Assembly (NCBI RefSeq): GCF_007713465.1
Contig: NZ_VMSG01000002.1
Span: 62,001 to 126,000 of the forward strand
Direction: 5' to 3'
From: Pseudomonas sp. H3(2019)
GTDB taxonomy: Bacteria > Pseudomonadota > Gammaproteobacteria > Pseudomonadales > Pseudomonadaceae
DNA length: 64,000 bases
In this document: one piece after another, positions 1 through 8,732 of the stretch
How positions within the stretch are numbered: position 1 is the stretch's first letter
Layout: every line of letters starts with the position of its first letter
Position numbers and translations under genes: made by a program
The notes under the pieces: generated by a model
The model's database searches: none
Seen by the model: only the letters and a program-made list of their open reading frames with translations
What the model was told of the DNA's origin: nothing

Positions 1-270
1 GCCATGGCCAGGGCCACGCTGACCGACTTGAAGTACATCGGCCATCCCTCCTCCTATTTTCTCTGGCTGCCTTTGGGAGAAGAGGTTCGCGCGGACCAGC
101 TGGCGGTGGCGCTGATGCGCGAGCACGTTTCAGTGTCAACTGCGGAGCCCTTTGCGACATCTGCCCCTATTCCTCACGCGATCAGGCTTGCGCTCGGTTC
201 TTTGGAACTGGATGCCCTGCAAATTGCCCTCGACACGGTGAAGCGTGTGGTTGACGCTCATTCTTATTGA
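1..270 (+). CDS. C-terminal end of a MocR/aminotransferase-like protein (partial)
   Basis: The frame is open from the first base and ends at a TGA at 268-270, so the gene starts outside the window. The visible ~89 residues resemble the small domain of fold-type I PLP-dependent aminotransferases, particularly the C-terminal end of GntR/MocR regulators: the HPSSYFLWLPL stretch matches the usual 'P.GG.F.WL.LP' strand, and SAPIPHAIRLALGS matches the terminal 'N.IRL..G' motif. The DNA-binding domain and PLP lysine lie outside the window, so a plain aminotransferase is also possible. No target can be inferred from the visible neighbours. Confidence 0.65.
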   Translation, partial: AMARATLTDLKYIGHPSSYFLWLPLGEEVRADQLAVALMREHVSVSTAEPFATSAPIPHAIRLALGSLELDALQIALDTVKRVVDAHSY

Positions 271-576
271 GGTGGCCGAGCGTCGCTGAACGATGAGCAA
301 GCAGGCCTTATAGCCACCGACGCACCTTTGCTTTTGCGTAAGTACCGGTACGCCGCACGCACCCAAATGCGCCAAGTCCGCTAAACGGCCCCAAGGGCAT
401 GCGCAACGTAAGCGGATGGCGAACACATCTTTACTTCGCCCTCACATCGTCCGGTAATCCCGCCTCTTGATCCCTAGGCCGCACAGCGCTGCCCATTCAG
501 CACTGACGCACTTAAACCAAAGCAACCGACTGAATACCTGAAAGCAGCTGCATTAAGCGGGCTTTCAAGGTGAGCA
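271..576. other. intergenic, no gene recognised
   Basis: About 300 bases between the partial aminotransferase-like gene and the convergent GNAT gene. Short open frames exist on both strands, but none has a ribosome binding site plus a recognisable product. I see no clear terminator hairpin with a T-tract or repeat. Confidence 0.5.
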
Positions 577-1065
577 TTATGGTCGGGCTGCTCTTCTGCG
601 GGCCATATGGATGAGTGCTGATCTACGACTATCCAGGGAAATTCGCTCTTCGACAGCAAAGGGTAAGAAGCCCAGTTTTGGATAAAGCAGCAAGCCTGCT
701 GTATTTTCATTGAAGCACGAGATCTGCACCTCTGTGGCGTCATAGCGGTCGAACGCCAGAGCCGTCATCGTCTCCACGATGAAGGTCGCCACACCTTTAC
801 CTCGTGCCTCTTGGGCAACAATGACATTGCCGATACAGCAAACCCCACCCGTTTCAGCCCGATAAAAGTTAGCAAAGCCGACGACGCTGTTCTGGGTCTC
901 GACAACCGTCGAGTCGAAACGTTGAGTAATAGCGTTAGACAGCTGAGCTTCAGTCAGAGGGTATTGAGCTTTCGGGAACATATAAAACAGTTCCCGAGCG
1001 TTCAGGGGAAAGCTACAGATAGTTCTGATGTCATCAGCCTTCACTGGCCTGTGTTGTAATATCAT
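577..1065 (-). CDS. GNAT family N-acetyltransferase
   Basis: Predicted 162-residue acetyltransferase of the GNAT fold. The acetyl-CoA binding motif A is visible as IGNVIVAQEARGKGVA (V-x-x-x-x-R-G-K-G-V-A), followed by the beta5/alpha4 part with NENTAGLLLYPKLGF, the usual 'N..A..LY...GF' signature. The ATG at 1065 is preferred over the one at 1089 because AAGGA lies 7-8 bases before it and homology to the fold begins immediately after it. The substrate is unknown; small cytoplasmic GNATs of this type act on amino acids, peptides or drugs. It stands alone next to insertion-sequence debris, so it may belong to a mobile accessory block. Confidence 0.8.
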   Translation of the reverse strand: MILQHRPVKADDIRTICSFPLNARELFYMFPKAQYPLTEAQLSNAITQRFDSTVVETQNSVVGFANFYRAETGGVCCIGNVIVAQEARGKGVATFIVETMTALAFDRYDATEVQISCFNENTAGLLLYPKLGFLPFAVEERISLDSRRSALIHMARRRAARP

Positions 1066-1133
1066 CGCGCGTCCTTGAGGTCTATGCATCCGGCATTCTA
1101 ACTCACCTAGATTTGCTCAAATACCTTGCCTGG

Positions 1134-1217
1134 TTACCGCCCCCCCCATTGATGCGGCAGCAGATTTGCAATATCACACGCCCGCTGCGTCGGTAGGCGA
1201 GTGAGAACGTCCAACTG
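1134..1217 (-). pseudogene. IS66 transposase (TnpC) C-terminal remnant
   Basis: The minus strand reads DVLTRLPTQRA...LLPHQW followed by a stop, the characteristic C-terminal end of IS66-family TnpC transposases. A stop codon sits directly upstream in frame (1218-1220), so only about 25 codons remain. It is the downstream partner of the larger TnpC fragment at 2366-2637 on the same strand; about 28 residues that should link them are missing, and 1.1 kb carrying the VOC gene and a broken GNAT gene lies between. Confidence 0.75.
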
Positions 1218-1325
1218 TTACCGCATCAGTGGGTGCCTTCCTGACGTACGCGAGGTGATTTAGGGGGGCTATTACCATTCAGCGCGAGTATCGATTACAA
1301 CTAACCCTCGCGTGCGATATTTGCC

Positions 1326-1958
1326 CTATAAATTCCTGAGGCCACTTGGAGTTTCGATACAGGAAACCAAGCGTGACATCTCAATGCTGTCGCACCTATG
1401 AAGTCGAACTGGCCCGGAAAAATTTATGGCATCAAGCAGATGGCTAATCCTCTCTGGCGCAGGATGAAAGATATCGAGCATCTGCAATGAGCAGCCTTTA
1501 TCTTCAAGCATCGTCGCAGGGTGCACCGGCTGTCCCCATTGAATCAGGCTGGGCGCGGCCCCCTCCAAAGGCAGTCTGCCGTCCGCTAAAATTGTAATAT
1601 CCCAGCACAGTTCGCCTCGGCTCATCGGCTGCACTTGTCCGACGACCTCTGCGAACATCGGGCTAAGCGTTTTCAAGGTGTCGGTTTTAGCGACCCAATG
1701 GGCGAGCCGAGGAGACACGTTGTCTGGCAGACCGTCCAGGCCAAACCACCGAGGCCGATCCACAGGCAGGGCCGCTGGGTTAATAGCGATCACTTCTAGA
1801 TAGAAATGTGTACCTAGCCGCAGCAGTTTGTTGTGGGTTCCCATAAGCGGATGGCAACCGCCTGGTTGAAGTTCCACGCCCAATCGCTGACTCACGAAGC
1901 GGTCACCCGCTTCCAACGTAGGCGCCACGATGACTAAATGATCCAGTGAAGTCTGCAT
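1326..1958 (-). CDS. VOC family protein (glyoxalase-like)
   Basis: Predicted 210-residue protein. It opens with LDHLVIVAPTLEAG, the typical first beta strand of vicinal-oxygen-chelate proteins with the metal-binding His in 'DH', and continues with GTHNKLLRLG..FYLEVIAINP, matching the second strand with its Glu ligand (Y-L-E). This pattern is typical of the Glyoxalase_3 subgroup of uncharacterised VOC proteins. Start chosen at 1958, with GGAG 8-9 bases upstream; an upstream ATG at 2021 would overlap the broken GNAT gene. Function is not predictable beyond a probable metal-dependent lyase, dioxygenase or resistance protein. Confidence 0.75.
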   Translation of the reverse strand: MQTSLDHLVIVAPTLEAGDRFVSQRLGVELQPGGCHPLMGTHNKLLRLGTHFYLEVIAINPAALPVDRPRWFGLDGLPDNVSPRLAHWVAKTDTLKTLSPMFAEVVGQVQPMSRGELCWDITILADGRLPLEGAAPSLIQWGQPVHPATMLEDKGCSLQMLDIFHPAPERISHLLDAINFSGPVRLHRCDSIEMSRLVSCIETPSGLRNL

Positions 1959-2017
1959 AAGGGCTCCAATCGCTACAGGCGACGGTGTCAAAAACGCCGG
2001 ACTGCTAGCCTCACCTC

Positions 2018-2365
2018 TCACCGTAGCGAGGTGTACTGACGGCCATTGGCGTCGAAGTTATCATCGGCCAGCCACCGCTCAATCAGGAGCTTGTTAGCTG
2101 GCCACTCTTCTGCAAACTGTGCATACCAAGCTGTATCGCGCCATCTACCTTTTATAATTTGAGCTTGACGCCAAGTGCCTTCAAAGGAAAATCCTAGTCG
2201 TAGCGCAGCGTTTCGAGAGGGCATATTGAGCGCGTTACACCGCCAAGCCACTCTGTTGAAGCCAATAGAAAAAGCGTGGTCAATAAGCAGGTATATCGCC
2301 TCGGTAGCGGGTCAAGTCCGCTGCAATGCTGGTGAAAACCAGATGCTGCCTATTTCAAGAGCGGC
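2018..2365 (-). pseudogene. GNAT acetyltransferase remnant (N-terminus lost, internal stop)
   Basis: The reading frame ...LEIGSIWFSPALQRT, an in-frame TGA at 2312-2314, then PATEAIYLLIDHAF...WRCNALN.PSRNAALRLGF, matches the C-terminal half of RimJ/RimL-type acetyltransferases (usual wording 'ATEA.YLL..HAF..LGYRR.EWKCNALN.PS..AA.RLGF'). The N-terminal half is absent: the frame runs directly into IS66 transposase sequence near 2366. The loss of the acetyl-CoA region plus the nonsense codon make this non-functional, although codons 2251-2018 could still be translated as a 77-residue fragment. Confidence 0.8.
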
Positions 2366-2637
2366 GTTATGCAATGATCCTGCAAAGAGCCAGTTCTTGC
2401 GTCCTGGTGCCCAAGGTCGGATCTGGTTTTCTGCCCAGTTGTTGTCAATGGGTACGGCGCCGTCATCAAGGTAGCGCGACAGCGCTGCACAGCGTTTCAG
2501 GCTGTAATCCAGCGCTCTACTGATAGCTGAACCTTCGGGCACTAAATTCCGCTGGACGATCATCCAAGTGTGCAGCATACCCATCACCGGCATGGCTTTT
2601 TCTTGCCGTATTCGATGCCGTAATTCCAGGTCTTAAA
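2366..2637 (-). pseudogene. IS66 transposase (TnpC) internal remnant
   Basis: The minus strand encodes a piece of IS66 TnpC, including EKAMPVM..LHTWM, ALDYSLKR, RYLDDGAVPIDNNWAENQIRPW and GRKNWLFAGSL. The DNNWAENQIRP block carries the last acidic catalytic residue of this DDE transposase (Glu of W-x-E-N). A stop lies just upstream of the fragment, and at about 2366 the frame runs straight into the broken GNAT gene. No TnpA, TnpB or terminal inverted repeats are present, so this is a dead remnant. Confidence 0.85.
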
Positions 2638-2709
2638 GTCGTCAGCTTTCATAATCACCGAGGCTCAGCGAGGCTGGAACCTTAGCCCCGCGACGCCAAT
2701 ACACGGATC

Positions 2710-3336
2710 CTATTTTTGGCTGAGCGCCGCTATCGATACTCCCGAAGCAACGAAGGTGAGTCCTGCCCCTACGTTCAGGCCATTTACCAGCCGTGGCCTC
2801 TGACGCAAAAATCGGGACAGTGCAGTGGCAAATACGCCCATAAGTGCGAATCCCACTGCCGTAAGTACGGCGAACCATATGCCATACACCAGCATCTGCA
2901 CGCTCACTGAGCCGCGCTGTGGATCGACGAATTGCGGGATGAATGCAAGTACGAAAAAACCAGGCTTTGGATTGAGTGCTGCCGAGAGTAATCCCGTGAG
3001 GAAAATGCTCGGCAGTGATTGCCGAGTCGCTGGCTGGAAGCTAATCAGGCTACGAGAGCGTAGGACTTTTATGCCAAGCCATAGTAAATAACCGGCGCCG
3101 ATAAGCTTGACGACCCAGAAGGCAACTGCGGACGTCTGCATAAGCAAAGTCAGTCCCAGCGAAGCGGTTGCCACATGAAATAGAATTCCCGCCCCAGATG
3201 CCATGCCCGATACGATAGCGGCTACCCTGCCCTGACTGAGTCCTCGGCCTACGGCCAGCAGATTGTCCGGGCCTGGCGCGAGAACCAATAGCAAGCACGC
3301 GGCAGTATAGGCAAGCCAGATATTGATCGGAAACAC
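2710..3336 (-). CDS. LysE family exporter (RhtB-like)
   Basis: Predicted 208-residue inner-membrane protein of the LysE/RhtB superfamily, which exports amino acids and related metabolites. The N-terminal family signature is intact: TM1 with LVLAPGPDNLLAVGRGLSQG and the following G-rich helix. Five to six hydrophobic helices follow; the middle motif LLSAALNPKPGFFVLAFIPQF (N-P-K) is diagnostic. The start is a GTG at 3334-3336 with AAGGAG 8 bases upstream; a longer frame to 3432 has no family similarity. The LysR gene at 3544 is on the same strand with a 200-base gap, so it is probably not its dedicated regulator. Confidence 0.88.
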   Translation of the reverse strand: MFPINIWLAYTAACLLLVLAPGPDNLLAVGRGLSQGRVAAIVSGMASGAGILFHVATASLGLTLLMQTSAVAFWVVKLIGAGYLLWLGIKVLRSRSLISFQPATRQSLPSIFLTGLLSAALNPKPGFFVLAFIPQFVDPQRGSVSVQMLVYGIWFAVLTAVGFALMGVFATALSRFLRQRPRLVNGLNVGAGLTFVASGVSIAALSQK

Positions 3337-3543
3337 GGCATTCTCCTTAAGCCTCACCGAGGCATCCATCCTCACGTAGCGCCAAACTCTGCCCGTACCA
3401 GGCGGCAAAGTCAAAGCCACTGCATTTGACAATATGTGCTTGCCGAACGGTTACCGAAATACGTTCGTTTTCCCGTAAAGGACACATGCTCTAAGTCGAT
3501 CACGACTTCAGGTTATTGCCCGAAGCCCACGCAACCGGCCTCA

Positions 3544-4461
3544 TCATTGCCCGTCCGCCCACCCCGGGTGGCGTCCGAACGCCTCGAACAGTTCGAAAAT
3601 GGTCGCCTTGACCTTTTGCACCGCGTTGCTCTGCACGGCGGTGTCAGGCCAGCACAAAGACAGCTCACGGGTGAACAGCCGATGATCGATCCTGGCGAGC
3701 TTGAGCTTATGTTGATCCAGTTCGACATGGGCGGCTGCCCAAGGCAGGATCGTCACGCCCAGTTTTGCCAGGACGGCTGAGAACAACAAGTCCGTGGAGT
3801 TGGCTTCGAACTCGACCTCACAGTGCAGACCGGCCTCCTGCAATGCCGACTCGACTCGACTGCGAATCGTGTTCGGGGCACAGGGCAGCACCAGCGGCAT
3901 TTTCGCCAGGGCGTCGATAGTCACCGGCTCCTCGGGTAACGGAAATTCCGGCCACGCGATCAGGTACAGCGTTTCGGTGAGCAGTCGCTGCGAGATCAGC
4001 CCGCGGGTTTCGACCACATCGACATTCACCGCGAGTGCCACCCGCCCGACCGTAATCAGGCCTCCCAGCTCGGCGCTCGGGGCGTCGATCAATTCCAGCT
4101 TGATACCCGGATACCGACTGCGGATCGTACGTGCGAGCGGAATCGCCAACATCCGCGCCGTACTCGATGGCATGCCGACCGAGACCTTGCCCTGCGGGAG
4201 TTCGGCGTCCTGACGCAGCAGTTCACGGGTGCTGTCGGCTTGGCGCAGCAGTTCGATGGCATGTCGGTACAGCGTCTGCCCGGCCGCGGTGGGCACCACG
4301 CCCTGCACGCTGCGCTCGAGCAATTGCGTGTCCATATCCCGTTCCAGATTGCGCATCTGCTGGCTGATCGCGGGCTGCGCGATATGCAGTGCCTCACTGG
4401 CGCGGGTGATAGTGCCGCACTCGACCACCTTGATGAAATACCGCAACTGGCGCAGGTCCAT
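3544..4461 (-). CDS. LysR family transcriptional regulator
   Basis: Predicted 305-residue LysR regulator. The N-terminal winged helix is clear (MDLRQLRYFIKVVECGTITRA, then LHIAQPAISQQMRNLE), followed by a type 2 periplasmic-binding-like effector domain. The sequence is closest in flavour to the NAC/Cbl/BenM-like LysRs. Start at 4461, the conserved MDLRQL; an ATG 18 bases upstream is possible. It is divergent from the MFS-CoA transferase-decarboxylase genes with a 176-base shared intergenic region, the standard arrangement for a LysR protein controlling its neighbour, so I infer that it activates that module in response to the imported acid or its CoA ester. Confidence 0.9.
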   Translation of the reverse strand: MDLRQLRYFIKVVECGTITRASEALHIAQPAISQQMRNLERDMDTQLLERSVQGVVPTAAGQTLYRHAIELLRQADSTRELLRQDAELPQGKVSVGMPSSTARMLAIPLARTIRSRYPGIKLELIDAPSAELGGLITVGRVALAVNVDVVETRGLISQRLLTETLYLIAWPEFPLPEEPVTIDALAKMPLVLPCAPNTIRSRVESALQEAGLHCEVEFEANSTDLLFSAVLAKLGVTILPWAAAHVELDQHKLKLARIDHRLFTRELSLCWPDTAVQSNAVQKVKATIFELFEAFGRHPGWADGQ

Positions 4462-4637
4462 GGGGGGCGTCCAAAGCATCTGACTCTATATAGAAATCCG
4501 ATGAGACCAAAGGAATTTCATATTTGTAGCTTATGAGATGCGCTGCCTAGACTGATTTCACAATAAACGAAGCGCTGACGGCGGCCCCCGCCTCGCAGCG
4601 CCTCAATAGGCCTGATCAAGGTCAATGGGAGATCTTA

Positions 4638-5960
4638 ATGTCCAGAGCATTAACCGCATCAGCAACGAGCGTGAAGCCGATCAAAACGCCCCTGACCCGC
4701 GAGCAGATTCGCGGCTTCTGGACCGTCTACCTGGGATGGGTGCTGGATGGCGTGGATTCGGTGATCTTCGCCCTGGTGTTGATTCCCGCCCTGACCGAGT
4801 TGCTGCCCAACTCGGGCATTACCCCAACCCCCACTAACATCGCCATGTACGGCTCCCTCCTGTTCGGGCTGTTTCTGATCGGCTGGGGTCTGTCGTTTAT
4901 CTGGGGGCCGCTCGCCGACCGTTTTGGTCGGGTGAAGATGCTGGCCGCCAGCGTTCTGGTGTACTCGCTGTTTACCGGGGCGGCGGCGTTCTCGGAGAAC
5001 ATCTGGCAATTGGCGGCGTTTCGGCTGATCGCCGGGATCGGCGTCGGCGGCGAATGGGCACTGGCCGGCACCTATGTGGCCGAGAGCTGGCCGGAGGACC
5101 GGCGCAAGATGGGCGCGGGCTACCTGCAAACCGGCTACTACTTCGGCTTCTTCATTGCCGCGTTGCTGAACTACACCGTCGGCGCAACCTACGGCTGGCG
5201 CGTGATGTTTCTGTGCGGCCTCGCACCGGCGGCGGTGGCGATCTACACCGCGTTGAAGGTCAAAGAGCCTGCCCAGACACACAAGGTGGCGCACCCTGTC
5301 GCACGCTCCCCCATCACTTCTGCGCGCACCTCTTGGTGGGAAATCTTTGCCCCGGCCTTTCGCCGACGCACGCTGACCAGCTCGGCCCTGGTCGGCGTCG
5401 CGATCGTCGGTTTGTGGGCCGGCTCGGTTTACGAAGCAACGGCCGTAGTGACCCTGGCGACCCGCGCCGGCATCGACCACGTTGGCGCCGTGCACCTGGC
5501 CTCCATTGGTGCGGCGGTGCTATCGCTCAGCACCATTCTCGGCTGCCTCGTTGCGCCGTGGCTGGCCGAGCGGCTCGGGCGACGGCTTGCGCTGGCCATC
5601 TACTTCGCCGGTATGGCGACGTCGATCGTGGTCGCCTTTGGCTGGGTGTTCTACATGGACGACGGCCTGCACCTGTTCATGGTGTCGCTGGTGTTTCTCG
5701 GCTTCTTCGGCGGTAACTTCGCGATTTTCTCGCTCTGGCTGCCCGAGCAGTATCCGACCCGGATCCGCGCCACCGCGTTCGCCTTCAATGCCTCGGTCGG
5801 CCGTTTCATCGGCGCCGGCGTCAACTTTCTGCTGGCCGCTGCGATCCACTGGCACGGCTCGCTCGGCGCCCCCATCGCCTGGACCGCTGCGGCCTTCGTG
5901 GCCGGGATTCTGATCCTGCCGTTTGCCGTCGAAACCCGTGATCAACCATTGCCGCAATAA
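4638..5960 (+). CDS. MFS transporter, probable organic acid importer
   Basis: Predicted 440-residue, 12-helix major facilitator. The loop 2-3 signature is visible as GPLADRFGRVKML, and the N-terminal half carries DGVDSVIFALVL in TM1 (the D..D motif typical of aromatic acid/H+ and sialate/metabolite symporters) and RLIAGIGVGGEWALAGTYVAE in TM4-5. Start supported by GGGAG 8 bases before the ATG. It is first in a three-gene run with a class III CoA-transferase and a crotonase, and divergent from a LysR gene. I infer import of the carboxylic acid that those enzymes activate and decarboxylate; a dicarboxylate of malonate type is the simplest guess. Confidence 0.85.
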   Translation: MSRALTASATSVKPIKTPLTREQIRGFWTVYLGWVLDGVDSVIFALVLIPALTELLPNSGITPTPTNIAMYGSLLFGLFLIGWGLSFIWGPLADRFGRVKMLAASVLVYSLFTGAAAFSENIWQLAAFRLIAGIGVGGEWALAGTYVAESWPEDRRKMGAGYLQTGYYFGFFIAALLNYTVGATYGWRVMFLCGLAPAAVAIYTALKVKEPAQTHKVAHPVARSPITSARTSWWEIFAPAFRRRTLTSSALVGVAIVGLWAGSVYEATAVVTLATRAGIDHVGAVHLASIGAAVLSLSTILGCLVAPWLAERLGRRLALAIYFAGMATSIVVAFGWVFYMDDGLHLFMVSLVFLGFFGGNFAIFSLWLPEQYPTRIRATAFAFNASVGRFIGAGVNFLLAAAIHWHGSLGAPIAWTAAAFVAGILILPFAVETRDQPLPQ

Positions 5961-5994
5961 AACAGCAGCGCTCAAACATTCAGTGGAGAACCGT

Positions 5995-7251
5995 ATGCAA
6001 GCTTTGCAAGGCGTGAAGATCGTCGACTTGAGTCGCGCACTGTCGGGGCCGTTCTGCACCATGGTGCTGGCGGACCTCGGCGCCGATGTGATCAAGATCG
6101 AGCCCGGCCCGACCGGTGATATGAGCCGGACCTGGGGGCCGTTCGACCGCGGCGTGAGCACCTACTATCTGTCGTGCAATCGCAATAAACGCGGCATCTG
6201 CATCGACTTCCGCAACCCCCAGGGCTTGGCCGCAATCCAGCGACTGGTCGATGAGGCCGACGTGGTGATCGAGAACTTCAAACCCGGCACGCTCGATAGC
6301 ATGGGCCTGAGCTATGAGGTGCTCAGCGCACGCAATCCGCGCCTTATCATGGGCAGCATCAACGCTTTTGGCAGCGACGGGCCGATGAGCAGCTGGCCAG
6401 GTTTCGACCAGATCGCCCAGGGTTACTCGGGGCTGATGAGCCTGACGGGATTCGTCGATGGTGATCCGACCCGCACCGGCACGGCCATCGGCGACCTGAC
6501 CTCGGGCATGTGGCTGGTGACCGCGGTATTGGCCGCCCTGCTGGAGCGCGAACGCAGCGGTTACGGCCAGCACGTCAGCACCTCGTTGCTGGCCAGCCTG
6601 GTCGGGTTGTTAAGTGTGCACGGTCAACGCTACCTCAGCCTGGGCGATGTCCCCCGCCGTACGGGCAACGCCCACTCAGTCATTGCGCCTTACGGCGTAT
6701 TCCAGACGCAGGACGGCCCGCTCAACCTGGCGCCGATCACCTCGGCCATGTGGGGACGTTTATGCACCCTGCTCGATTTACCGACACTGCCGGACGACCC
6801 GCGCTTCGCCACCAATGAAGCCCGGGTCGAGCGACGTGACGAGTTGAAAGCTATTCTGGAAAGCCGCTTGAAAACCCGCAGCAAACGCGTGTGGACCGAA
6901 CTGTTCATCGAGGCTGGTTTACCCGCAGGCCCGATCAATACACTCGACGAAGTGTTCGACGACCCGCAGGTGCTGCATAGCCAGCTGACCCGGACACTCA
7001 TGCACCCGACACTCGGCGCGCTGCGCCAGGTAGTAACTCCCGTGTTCAGCGCAACCGACGCAACAGAACCTGCGCCCGGTGTCAGCCAGCGACCACCGCC
7101 GCTGCTCGGTGAACACACCCTCGAAGTCCTGCGCGAGGCAGGTTTCGACACGGCGTCGATCAACGCGCTGCTGGCCGCGAAAGCCGTGTATCAGGACAGC
7201 AGTGATTCGCCAGTAATGGCATCCGGACAATCAACAGGAACCGCACAATGA
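5995..7251 (+). CDS. CaiB/BaiF family (class III) CoA-transferase
   Basis: Predicted 418-residue class III CoA-transferase. Family landmarks: LQGVKIVDLSRALSGPFCTMVLADLGADVIKIE at the N-terminus, NRNKRGICIDF, VDEADVVIENFKPG, and GTAIGDLTSGM, in which Asp167 aligns with the catalytic aspartate (Asp169 of formyl-CoA transferase) that forms the acyl-enzyme anhydride. ATG at 5995 has GGAG upstream; an upstream in-frame ATG at 5923 lies inside the MFS gene and is unlikely. The stop overlaps the start of the next gene (ATGA), implying translational coupling. It would transfer CoA, from succinyl-CoA or another donor, to the imported acid; the substrate cannot be read from sequence. Confidence 0.9.
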   Translation: MQALQGVKIVDLSRALSGPFCTMVLADLGADVIKIEPGPTGDMSRTWGPFDRGVSTYYLSCNRNKRGICIDFRNPQGLAAIQRLVDEADVVIENFKPGTLDSMGLSYEVLSARNPRLIMGSINAFGSDGPMSSWPGFDQIAQGYSGLMSLTGFVDGDPTRTGTAIGDLTSGMWLVTAVLAALLERERSGYGQHVSTSLLASLVGLLSVHGQRYLSLGDVPRRTGNAHSVIAPYGVFQTQDGPLNLAPITSAMWGRLCTLLDLPTLPDDPRFATNEARVERRDELKAILESRLKTRSKRVWTELFIEAGLPAGPINTLDEVFDDPQVLHSQLTRTLMHPTLGALRQVVTPVFSATDATEPAPGVSQRPPPLLGEHTLEVLREAGFDTASINALLAAKAVYQDSSDSPVMASGQSTGTAQ

Positions 7252-8048
7252 ACCCGACGCAAACCTCTTCCGCCACCGTGACCGTCAACATGGTCGATGA
7301 ACGAATCGGTCGGCTGGTCTTCAGCAACCCCACCCACCGCAACGCCCTCAGCGCACAACTGCTGAACGCCCTCGACGAAAGCCTCGCCGCACTGGCGTCA
7401 CAACGCATACCCGTGGTGATACTCGGCAGCGAAGTCGGCCAGCCCGTCTGGAGCGCCGGCCACGACATCCGTGAACTGCAACACGACCACGACCCGGTTG
7501 CCTACGGCAAGCCACTCGAAAAAGTCTTGCGCCGCATCCGCGCCTACCCCGGCGTGGTGATCGCCATGATCTCCGGCTCGGTATGGGGTGGCGCGGTCGA
7601 TCTGGCGATGAGCTGCGACCTGGTGGTCGCGGATCGCAGTGCAAGCTTTTCGATGACGCCGGCAAACATCGGTTTGCCCTACACAACCAGCGGGCTGCTG
7701 CGCTTCTTCAACAACCTGCCGATTCACGTGTTGAAGGAAATGTTTTTCTGCGCGCACAAGCTCGATGCAGAACGCGCTGAACACTTCGGTGTGGTGAACC
7801 GGCTGGTCGACAGCGACGTGCTGGAAGCCACTGCGCTGGAACTGGCACGCACGGTTGCCGGCAAAGCCCCGCTGGCCAATGCGGCGGTCAAGGAGCAGCT
7901 GCGCATCCTCGAAGACCTGCAACCGATGCCCGTCCAGGCGATGGAACAGATCGCAGAACTGCGTCGACAGGCGTGTGAGAGCAACGACTTTGATGAGGGG
8001 CTGGCGGCGTTTGCAGAGCGTCGGCCAGCGGTGTTTGGCGGTCAGTAG
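7248..8048 (+). CDS. Crotonase-fold enzyme, methylmalonyl-CoA decarboxylase-like
   Basis: Predicted 266-residue enoyl-CoA hydratase/isomerase superfamily protein. It resembles E. coli methylmalonyl-CoA decarboxylase (ScpB/YgfG) more than hydratases: SAGHDIREL, DP.AYGKPL, SGSVWGGA, SFSMTPANIGLPY, HVLKEMFF, KAPLANAAVKEQLRIL. The residues matching the decarboxylase active site (His in GHDI at 72, backbone Gly in VWGG near 114-115, Tyr in GLPY at 145) are kept, while hydratase glutamates are not seen. It is coupled to the CoA-transferase by a 4-base overlap. Inferred role: decarboxylation of the malonyl- or methylmalonyl-type CoA ester made by its neighbour, giving acetyl- or propionyl-CoA. Confidence 0.82.
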   Translation: MNPTQTSSATVTVNMVDERIGRLVFSNPTHRNALSAQLLNALDESLAALASQRIPVVILGSEVGQPVWSAGHDIRELQHDHDPVAYGKPLEKVLRRIRAYPGVVIAMISGSVWGGAVDLAMSCDLVVADRSASFSMTPANIGLPYTTSGLLRFFNNLPIHVLKEMFFCAHKLDAERAEHFGVVNRLVDSDVLEATALELARTVAGKAPLANAAVKEQLRILEDLQPMPVQAMEQIAELRRQACESNDFDEGLAAFAERRPAVFGGQ

Positions 8049-8207
8049 GACGCTGCGAGGCGGACAATCAAGCTGGTGAACTACGCGCGTCATACCGTTG
8101 AATCCCGATGAACATCACGAGAGCCGATATCCATCGGGAACGCCGGTAAAAAATCGAACTCAAGCCATACCGCTGCATCCAATGTATAGGCCAATGGAGG
8201 TAGCGAT

Positions 8208-8444
8208 ATGAACAACGATGACCGTGTTGACGACGAATCTGAAACGACGTCAAACACCCTTCCCACCGATACGTCTGGCAAACCCGCCAATGTGGTCGAA
8301 CGAGGTCTTGAGGACAGGAAGAGTGACGCCAAAAATGTAGACGTAACCGTTACGCCCCCTTTAACTCAAGCCCAGGTGCAGGAGGCTGAGGAGCGCAGTC
8401 GAAAAATAGCTGAAATAGAACGGAAAGTGGCGGATGGCAATTAG
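8208..8444 (+). CDS. Small hydrophilic hypothetical protein
   Basis: 78-residue, highly charged protein with no hydrophobic segment. A strong GGAGG lies 8 bases before the ATG. The first 50 residues look disordered (rich in D, S, T, N and K); the last 25 (AQVQEAEERSRKIAEIERKV) should form an amphipathic helix. I do not recognise a family. The gene is isolated, about 160 bases after the decarboxylase and convergent with the methyltransferase gene. Confidence 0.6.
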   Translation: MNNDDRVDDESETTSNTLPTDTSGKPANVVERGLEDRKSDAKNVDVTVTPPLTQAQVQEAEERSRKIAEIERKVADGN

Positions 8445-8732
8445 CAGAAGGCTTGACACCACTTGCGATCAGTTTGTAATGGTCCACTCATCCCGGACAC
8501 GACATTAAGTTTTTTCTCGGCCCGAGCGGGTGCCAGGGCAGTTGCGAAGACCGTCTTTATTCATCATTTGTGTTTTATTTCTCTGACGTGGGCGTTCGCC
8601 TCATCACCCTTCCTTCGATGATGGCACGAGCGTCACTCGCCACACGACGTTACCGACGTCGTCCATAATCACGATCCCACGCTCCCGGGGGCGACATGCT
8701 CCTGTCGGCCAATAACCGACTATCGGTTCCTT

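Noticed and set aside
4659..5495. Long 278-codon open frame antisense to the first MFS gene
   Set aside because: Translation is rich in G, R, Q and H with no fold pattern; it arises from the high GC third-position bias of the real gene on the other strand.
8445..8732. Possible small RNA or insertion-sequence end between the small ORF and the methyltransferase
   Set aside because: No convincing promoter plus terminator, and no recognisable IS terminal repeat could be read.
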